From the NCBI GenBank assembly GCA_964564165.1, contig CAZLZZ010000106.1, positions 1-11,944 of the forward strand: a stretch of 11,944 nucleotides of DNA. The letters are read 5' to 3'. Numbering within the stretch: position 1 is the first letter of the stretch; the number at the start of each line of letters is the position of its first letter. The stretch comes from NORP309 sp964564165. GTDB lineage: Bacteria; Pseudomonadota; Gammaproteobacteria; Xanthomonadales; Marinicellaceae. Positions 1-5,584 of the stretch are shown here, in pieces. The notes beneath the pieces are model-generated. The model saw nothing but the letters and a program-made list of their open reading frames with translations, was not told the DNA's origin and made no database searches. The position numbers were made by a program, and so were the translations under genes.

Positions 1-365
1 CCAATATTAAAGATGTCATCGGTGTTTTGAAATTTCGCAGGAGTAAGTGCTCCGGTTATAACAATGGTTTTGCCCTTGATGTCTGATAAATAATGTGCGG
101 TGTCAACCATTGAGTCGGTGCCATGGGTGATAAGAAAATATTTTTCATCAGATTTGGCAATGACTTTTTTGATTAGATCACGGTCGTCATCGGTTAAATA
201 CAAGCTGTCTTTTTTCATTAAAGACAACACCTCAAATTCAAAAGCGACATTAAATGAATTTAACAAGTCGCCAATCACAGGCTGGCCAATTTTGTACTCA
301 CTGGCATCATCAAAATACAATTTATCGATGGTTCCGCCTGTTGTAATAATTTTTAACCGTTTCAT
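1..365 (-). CDS. Asparaginase-family protein, N-terminal part (3' end beyond window)
   Basis: Read on the minus strand from the ATG at 365-363, giving 121 complete codons before the window edge. The family hydrolyses L-asparagine to aspartate and ammonium. The N-terminal glycine-rich motif TTGGTIDK (residues 8-15) carries the nucleophile threonine T12. The second catalytic motif THGTDSM (residues 80-86) carries T83 and D84, followed by KTIVITGALTPAKF. Both active-site blocks are thus intact. The spacing between the two threonines (12 to 83) is slightly shorter than in E. coli AnsB (12 to 89). No signal peptide is visible, so a cytoplasmic enzyme is likely. From memory, some proteobacteria have a short single-domain version of about 160 residues with this type of sequence; the cut end prevents telling that from a full-length enzyme. 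It is divergent from the exported-protein gene at 491, and an NtrC-like site lies between them. No Shine-Dalgarno precedes the start. Confidence 0.88.
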   Translation of the reverse strand, partial: MKRLKIITTGGTIDKLYFDDASEYKIGQPVIGDLLNSFNVAFEFEVLSLMKKDSLYLTDDDRDLIKKVIAKSDEKYFLITHGTDSMVDTAHYLSDIKGKTIVITGALTPAKFQNTDDIFNI

Positions 366-405
366 TGAGTATAGTTGAGTATCGTTTAGAATTTGAAAAA
401 AACCT

Positions 406-434
406 ATTTTATAGATAAATGCAGCAAAACCCAA
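406..434 (-). promoter_or_regulatory. Candidate sigma70 promoter for the asparaginase gene
   Basis: On the minus strand a -35-like TTGGGT (434-429), a 17-bp spacer and a -10-like TAAAAT (411-406) lie about 40 bp upstream of the asparaginase start. Spacing is ideal but the -35 matches only moderately. I found no sigma54 -24/-12 element with correct GG-N10-GC spacing on either strand here. Confidence 0.4.
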
Positions 435-441
435 TTCATAT

Positions 442-458
442 TTGCACTGAACTGGTGC
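442..458. promoter_or_regulatory. NtrC (GlnG)-like binding site
   Basis: The 17-mer TGCACTGAACTGGTGCA is an imperfect palindrome that fits the NtrC consensus GCACY-N5-RGTGC at every specified position. NtrC is the phosphorylated response regulator of nitrogen limitation. The site sits between two divergent genes, just upstream of the candidate -35 of the asparaginase gene and 33 bp from the start of the exported-protein gene. Control of an ammonium-releasing asparaginase by NtrC would make sense. No sigma54 promoter is visible, so NtrC would have to act on a sigma70 promoter or as a repressor. This is a sequence match only. Confidence 0.5.
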
Positions 459-490
459 ATAATACTGTTCTAACCTATATTTTAATCATT

Positions 491-3181
491 ATGAACAGAT
501 TTTTACTTCCGTTATTGTTGGTTTCTTCTGTGTTTGCCCAAGCTGAGTCAAATACATCTATACCTGAAGAGGGAGAATTGGCAGAACCCTTGCAAAAAAA
601 TAATTTTGATAATTTACTGCCTGTTGAAGAAATAGTTTTACAGTTGCGAAAAAAATATGGATTTAAAGGTTCTGTCATATTGACAAAACAGTTGGGCCAA
701 ATCCTATCATCTTTTAGCAATCAAGAGCAAGCACTGAACAGTTGGCAGTCGACGGTTAAGATGCTTAATGAGACAGTTCAGTTGAATAGAACCGTTGCTC
801 CAATGGTTGACTTCCAGTTCAGTTCAGGGCAAATTTTAAGTAAGTATACGCACGGTATGGATTTAGAAAAGTGGTTGTACAACCGCTCTGGATTTCGCGT
901 CAATGACAGTAAGTTGCTTGATTTTTTAAAGTTTAATGATGAATTGACCTTGTATTTACAACTTGACAGTATTTGGACATTGTTGTTAAACGATTTAACC
1001 GGGCAAGAAAATATTGTTTGGAACGATGTGTTTGCCGATAGTTTGTCTTTGTTTTCAGAAACGCCACAAACTGTAAAAGCAGGAGAGTTACAGAAAAGCC
1101 CTGCCCAGATAGATTCCACAGAGCTCTATCTCTTGGAATTTTTTGAGGCTTTAAATAATTGGAATCAAAGTGATAACAAAGATGAAGTGCTGATTGATTT
1201 ATCAAGAATTACAAGAGCCGCAAATTATCAAGAAGCCAAATTATTTACCAGTCTAATACAACTTGTAATGAATAAACACAATCAACACTACTTGGCGAGT
1301 TCCACCAGTTGGTTTAAGGTGGCATATCAGCTTAATCAACAACAAGTAGAATTAGACGAAGAGTCAAAAAATACAGTAATCAATTTTATTGAAGAAAACG
1401 ATGTTTGGTTTTTATCAAAAGAATCTGAACTGCTTGCCATTAATGAAAAATTGCCCTCAATAGTTGCGGCAACTATACAGCAACTTAAAATCAATTATCA
1501 GCAACCTCTAGACAGTGAAATGATTACTGAAATTTCTAATTTGCCCAATGTTTACCAATTGATTGAACCCCGACTGGATAAATACATGGCGACACCTTTC
1601 AGGAAGAAAATTCGAAAAGAGCTAGAAGTGTGCCTTAACATCAGCGAAGAATTTGCTCCCTTTCCACAACAGCCCATTGATATCAAGCAGTTCAATGGTT
1701 GCATCAATGATTTAACAATGGCAGCAGTGATAGAAGCAAATTCAAGAGAGCTATCAGGCTCATTGACCAAGATTGATACCAAGATAGCAATAGATAGAGC
1801 TTTGCAGTTACCTGCATGGCAAATTATTAATATTCTAGAAGCCAAAGTGGCGAATATTACTTGTTTAGATAGGTTAAATCAAACGGCCAACCCACTAGAG
1901 TGGACTTTGGCCACAGAATCTTTGTTGTGGTTTATTGATAGATGGTCTGCATACTTTGCCAAGTACCCGAATAAAGTCAATATCAATAAAACCATCAATG
2001 AAGGAGAAAAACTCCTCAAAGGTTTAGAGTGTTTAGACGGGTCTACTGCTGAATTGTTAGATTTAGAGTTTAGCCAAATTGAACAGGCTTGGCAGAATGT
2101 TAAAACCCAAATCAAACAAGTTGCTGAAGAGTTTAATCAACAAAATTTAACCACTGGTAGTGATTTAGATTTATTGACCAACTCAGAAGCAATCAGCAAA
2201 TATAGAGTAGAAGACGCCACCATTGATGCCTGTGATGTACAGACCAGTTGTGGTGTACATGTTCCACTAAATTCATCTCGGGCTTTGTTTGGTTTGTTCT
2301 CTAATCATTTATTGGTCGCAGATCAATTGAAGTTGGGCCAGTTGAAGCTGTGTTATGACAATGTGGGTTGGGAAAACCGACGTTCTGCGTCTACCCATCT
2401 TGAAAACCCGAGTGTGGCTAATTATTTCGGGAATTTTAGTTTTAGTCTAAAAGGTTTTTATAATGATCAATTGGCCTTTGAAAAAAAATTAACCAGTAAA
2501 CAAGAATATTATTATTTATTTGCAGAAAATAACGATGAGGTATTGTCAATATATTGCCCACTGTCAATAGTTGGAGATAAAATTTCTACTAAACTAGACA
2601 GAGGAACTTTTGGGTTGGTTCCTAATCGTTTGACTTTTTTAACAGCATCTAGAACCAGCGAAAGTAAAATATTGGCTTCCAATTGGTCCGATGGAGAAGA
2701 GTGGCAGGACTTACTCACGGGTACTGACTCAACACTGGTTTTTGAAAACGATTTGTCGGAATTGAGTGCTGATACCCAATTGGCTTACCAAAATAAGGCC
2801 AAAGAATTACAGGCTTTGATTTATCTGACTTTACTGAATAATGTATCAGAGCCTACAGAGAAGCAACAATTGTTGATAGAAAGTATTGCAGACATGAATC
2901 GCATGAGGAAATTACTCTCACACATGGTCTATATCACCCAGGCCGATGAGTTTATGACAGATGATTCGTTGCATGGCATGTTTTTTGGAAATGACAAAAT
3001 ACCCGATAGAACAACCATCATTGAATTTTACAGAAACCAGTTAAATATCAATCAGATGATTATAGTAATAGATGAAAATATAAAAAATAATAAAAATAAT
3101 TGGAATAATTTCAGCCCTACGTGGTCAAATGCTTATCTTAAAAATATTTTATACCGATTAAGTGCATTGAAAGCCCAATAA
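491..3181 (+). CDS. Exported 896-residue protein of unknown function with eight cysteines
   Basis: I do not recognise a family. I chose the ATG at 491 rather than the in-frame ATG at 419 because it opens directly into a Sec signal peptide: MNRFLLPLLLVSSVFAQAES, probably cut after FAQA. The mature part is hydrophilic and looks mostly alpha-helical, with no further membrane segment, so it is likely periplasmic or secreted. All eight cysteines are in the middle and C-terminal half: C381, C404, C458, C514, C581, C587, C621 and C689. C581 and C587 are separated by five residues. An even number in an exported protein suggests up to four disulfides. dsbD starts 60 bp downstream in the same direction, so cotranscription and a link to periplasmic thiol chemistry are plausible but unproven. 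No Shine-Dalgarno is seen (TTTTAATCATT before the ATG). The upstream extension 419-490 crosses the NtrC-like site and gives no signal peptide, which argues against it. Confidence 0.8.
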   Translation: MNRFLLPLLLVSSVFAQAESNTSIPEEGELAEPLQKNNFDNLLPVEEIVLQLRKKYGFKGSVILTKQLGQILSSFSNQEQALNSWQSTVKMLNETVQLNRTVAPMVDFQFSSGQILSKYTHGMDLEKWLYNRSGFRVNDSKLLDFLKFNDELTLYLQLDSIWTLLLNDLTGQENIVWNDVFADSLSLFSETPQTVKAGELQKSPAQIDSTELYLLEFFEALNNWNQSDNKDEVLIDLSRITRAANYQEAKLFTSLIQLVMNKHNQHYLASSTSWFKVAYQLNQQQVELDEESKNTVINFIEENDVWFLSKESELLAINEKLPSIVAATIQQLKINYQQPLDSEMITEISNLPNVYQLIEPRLDKYMATPFRKKIRKELEVCLNISEEFAPFPQQPIDIKQFNGCINDLTMAAVIEANSRELSGSLTKIDTKIAIDRALQLPAWQIINILEAKVANITCLDRLNQTANPLEWTLATESLLWFIDRWSAYFAKYPNKVNINKTINEGEKLLKGLECLDGSTAELLDLEFSQIEQAWQNVKTQIKQVAEEFNQQNLTTGSDLDLLTNSEAISKYRVEDATIDACDVQTSCGVHVPLNSSRALFGLFSNHLLVADQLKLGQLKLCYDNVGWENRRSASTHLENPSVANYFGNFSFSLKGFYNDQLAFEKKLTSKQEYYYLFAENNDEVLSIYCPLSIVGDKISTKLDRGTFGLVPNRLTFLTASRTSESKILASNWSDGEEWQDLLTGTDSTLVFENDLSELSADTQLAYQNKAKELQALIYLTLLNNVSEPTEKQQLLIESIADMNRMRKLLSHMVYITQADEFMTDDSLHGMFFGNDKIPDRTTIIEFYRNQLNINQMIIVIDENIKNNKNNWNNFSPTWSNAYLKNILYRLSALKAQ

Positions 3182-3188
3182 ACGAAGC

Positions 3189-3230
3189 TAAATCATTTAA
3201 ATAAACTAAATAAACTAAACTAAATTAAAC
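3189..3230 (+). other. G-free A-rich leader with short tandem repeat before dsbD
   Basis: The spacer between the exported-protein gene and dsbD contains a stretch of more than 40 bases without any G. Within it the 9-mer AAATAAACT occurs twice in tandem (3199-3207, 3208-3216), followed by a related AAACTAAAT. It has no hairpin, terminator or good promoter. An unstructured A-rich leader could help ribosomes load on an mRNA that has no Shine-Dalgarno; that role is inference. Confidence 0.4.
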
Positions 3231-3241
3231 GTTACTCAATT

Positions 3242-5455
3242 ATGAAAAAATCAATTTCAGTTCTTTGTCTCATTTCTCTCTTTTTCACCACGCAAATATT
3301 TGCGATTAATCAAGATGAATTGTTAGACGTTGATGAAGCTTTTGCTCCCGAAGTATTGGAAGTCAATTATGACAATGTCAAACTGCGTTTTAAAATTGCC
3401 GATAAATACTACTTGTACAAACATGCCTTTAAATTCCCCAATAAAGACAGCGAAGTTCAATTTGGAGAAGCACAAATTCCTGAAGGGAAAAAAAAGGAAG
3501 ATGAGTTTTTTGGTGAAGTAGAATCGTACTACAAACAAGTAGATATAACAATCCCCTATACCAATGATGATCAAAAGAGGATTGCACAATTTACCTTCAA
3601 ATACCAAGGTTGCGCCGAAATAGGTGTTTGTTATCCTCCAGAAACCAGAACAGTTGAATTAACCTTTCCCGTTGAGCAAGCGTCAGTTTTACATGCGAAT
3701 AATAACCCCTTACTGGGAAACAATACTGGTGGCTTTGCATTAGGTAGTGACAACGATATTGACCAATGGCAAGGTCAAATGGATTCAATTTTACCAGAAG
3801 ACTTGGCATTCAAAGTTGAAACCATTGCTATGGATGCCAATAAGCTCTCTACACGATTCACCATAAGTGACAATGTTTACCTTTACAAAGACAAGGTCAA
3901 GTTAACTTCATTAACCGATGGCATTGAAATAAAGAATTTCATATTTCCTGCTGCACAAATAAAAGATGACCCAAAGTTTGGCAATGTTGAGGTGTTTTTT
4001 GGCTTAGTAGAAATTGACGTGGAAATTGATAGAAAACAAGGTTCTGGTAAGCAACTAGAATTACAGGTAGATTTTCTAGGCTGTGTGGACGAAGGCATTT
4101 GTTACCCGCCATCAACTCGAACTATTTTGGTAGATTTGCCAGAAATGTCAGAATCGAATATGGACATATCTGATAATGGCACAAATGCCGAAAATCAATT
4201 GTCTGAACAAGGTGTAATTCAAAAAGATTTAGAGGAGAATGTTTGGTGGAAAACAATCCTGAAATTCTTTGGCTTTGGATTGCTGTTGGCTTTAACACCG
4301 TGTATTTTCCCTATGATTCCCATTTTGTCAGGTTTGATTATGGGACAAGGTAAAATCACCAGATCCAGGTCATTTATGCTGTCATTAGTATATGTGTTGG
4401 CTATGGCATTGGCCTATACTGCAGCAGGGGTGATTGCAGGCTTATTGGGTGCAAACATACAAGCAGAATTGCAAAAGCCGTGGATAATAATCACGTTTAG
4501 CATGGTGTTTGTGGCTTTGGCCATGTCTATGTTTGGCTATTACGAATTACAATTCCCGTCATCCTGGCAAAAGAAATTATCCAATATCAGTAACAAACAA
4601 AAATCAGGGTCATATATTGGCGTAGGTATCATGGGCTTCTTATCGGCAATTATAGTTGGGCCTTGTGTTGCTCCTCCACTTGCTGGTGCAGTTTTGTATA
4701 TATCCAACACTGGTGATCCCATTGTTGGCGGTTTTGCACTGTTTGCTATGTCTATGGGCATGGGGATTCCTTTGTTGTTAATTGGTGCATCAGCAGGCAA
4801 ATGGATTCCTCAATCTGGCGGCTGGATGAATGTGGTTAAATCATTTTTCGGAATTGCCTTATTGGCAATGGCGATTTGGTTCTTGTCGCGTATTATCCCA
4901 GGCCCTGCGACTTTGGCATTGTTTGGGGCATTGGCTTTGTTGTCCTCAGTATTTTGGTACAGATATGCCTTAAATAATGGTGTAAAGGGCAAGATGATAG
5001 GCTTGTTTTTGGTGTTTAAAATCGCCTTAATTGGCATTGGTGTGGTGCAAATTATGGGTGCAATACGAGGCAATACCGACTTCATGCAGCCTCTAACCAA
5101 GATTGAGACCCATTACACCTTGATAAAATCTTACAGCGATTTACAACAAGCCATGGCAGAAACCGATAAAATTGTCTTGCTGGATTTTTATGCGGACTGG
5201 TGTGTGGAATGTAAACGCATGGAAGCAGTGACGTATTCAAAAGTAACTGTCCATAAAGAATTGGAACGATTTTTGGTGTTAAAAGCAGATGTTACAGACC
5301 AAGATGATATTGATAAAGCACTCATGAAGAAATTCAAAATTGTAGGGCCTCCAGCCACCTTGTTTTTTGACAAAGACGATAAACTGATTCCCCGATACAG
5401 TTTCTTTGGGTTTAAAAATGAGCAAGACTTTATTGTCCACCTTCAAAAGCTCTAG
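3242..5455 (+). CDS. dsbD: Thiol:disulfide interchange protein DsbD with duplicated N-terminal domain
   Basis: DsbD carries electrons from cytoplasmic thioredoxin across the inner membrane to periplasmic partners such as DsbC and cytochrome-c maturation proteins. The order here is signal peptide (1-21, ending QIFA), first periplasmic domain (about 25-150), second periplasmic domain (about 180-305), multi-span membrane domain (about 330-610) and thioredoxin domain (about 625-737). Both periplasmic copies keep the redox pair in a GC-x5-CYPP block: C124/C130 and C281/C287. The first copy also has the cap-loop-like DEFFGEVE; the second has DPKFGNVE. Membrane cysteines are C354 (ALTPCIFPMIP) and C475 (GPCVAPPLAG). 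The C-terminal active site is WCVECK (C654, C657). All cysteine pairs needed for the relay are present. At 737 residues it is about 170 longer than E. coli DsbD (about 565), and the extra domain accounts for this. The start has no Shine-Dalgarno (ACTCAATTATG) but opens the signal peptide cleanly. Confidence 0.95.
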   Translation: MKKSISVLCLISLFFTTQIFAINQDELLDVDEAFAPEVLEVNYDNVKLRFKIADKYYLYKHAFKFPNKDSEVQFGEAQIPEGKKKEDEFFGEVESYYKQVDITIPYTNDDQKRIAQFTFKYQGCAEIGVCYPPETRTVELTFPVEQASVLHANNNPLLGNNTGGFALGSDNDIDQWQGQMDSILPEDLAFKVETIAMDANKLSTRFTISDNVYLYKDKVKLTSLTDGIEIKNFIFPAAQIKDDPKFGNVEVFFGLVEIDVEIDRKQGSGKQLELQVDFLGCVDEGICYPPSTRTILVDLPEMSESNMDISDNGTNAENQLSEQGVIQKDLEENVWWKTILKFFGFGLLLALTPCIFPMIPILSGLIMGQGKITRSRSFMLSLVYVLAMALAYTAAGVIAGLLGANIQAELQKPWIIITFSMVFVALAMSMFGYYELQFPSSWQKKLSNISNKQKSGSYIGVGIMGFLSAIIVGPCVAPPLAGAVLYISNTGDPIVGGFALFAMSMGMGIPLLLIGASAGKWIPQSGGWMNVVKSFFGIALLAMAIWFLSRIIPGPATLALFGALALLSSVFWYRYALNNGVKGKMIGLFLVFKIALIGIGVVQIMGAIRGNTDFMQPLTKIETHYTLIKSYSDLQQAMAETDKIVLLDFYADWCVECKRMEAVTYSKVTVHKELERFLVLKADVTDQDDIDKALMKKFKIVGPPATLFFDKDDKLIPRYSFFGFKNEQDFIVHLQKL

Positions 5456-5480
5456 GAGCTAGTCCGAAGACAAACTCCTA
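5453..5480 (+). terminator. Weak inverted repeat after dsbD
   Basis: TAGGAG (5453-5458, including the dsbD stop codon) and CTCCTA (5475-5480) can pair around a 16-base loop. No T tract follows, so a rho-independent terminator is doubtful. It is listed because no better terminator exists downstream of dsbD. Confidence 0.15.
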
Positions 5481-5500
5481 ATAATACAATTGAGGTATAT

Positions 5501-5528
5501 TCAGAACATTTTCAGAAGTTAGTCAGAA
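5501..5528 (+). promoter_or_regulatory. Three TCAGAA direct repeats with exact 11-bp period
   Basis: TCAGAA occurs at 5501-5506, 5512-5517 and 5523-5528, each start 11 bp after the last, so all lie on one face of the helix. Response regulators of the OmpR/PhoB winged-helix family bind direct repeats at 11-bp steps and often replace the -35 contact. The array ends 19 bp before a TATAAT and there is no -35 box, which fits an activator site for the beta-helix gene at 5585. The identity of the regulator is unknown. Confidence 0.5.
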
Positions 5529-5535
5529 TTCAAAT

Positions 5536-5579
5536 TTTCTCATGGTCTATAATTTGTTTGATTTTATAACCATGAGAAA
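5536..5579 (+). promoter_or_regulatory. Long palindrome with embedded TATAAT before the beta-helix gene
   Basis: TTTCTCATGGT (5536-5546) is the exact reverse complement of ACCATGAGAAA (5569-5579). Five further pairs form inside (TATAA at 5548-5552 with TTATA at 5564-5568) if C5547 bulges, leaving an 11-base loop. The left arm contains TATAAT (5548-5553), a good -10 box. If that is the promoter, transcription starts near 5560 and only the right arm is in the RNA, so the palindrome would act as DNA, for example as an operator. If transcription starts further upstream it is a hairpin ending five bases before the start codon. Confidence 0.5.
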
Positions 5580-5584
5580 TACCA

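Noticed and set aside
100..378. Plus-strand open frame of 92 codons
   Set aside because: It lies antisense to the asparaginase gene, whose catalytic motifs are clear on the minus strand.
429..458. Sigma54 promoter for the asparaginase gene next to the NtrC-like box
   Set aside because: A GG and a GC are present on the minus strand but separated by eight rather than ten bases.
419..490. N-terminal extension of the exported protein from the ATG at 419
   Set aside because: It would put 24 residues before an otherwise perfect signal peptide and would cover the NtrC-like site.
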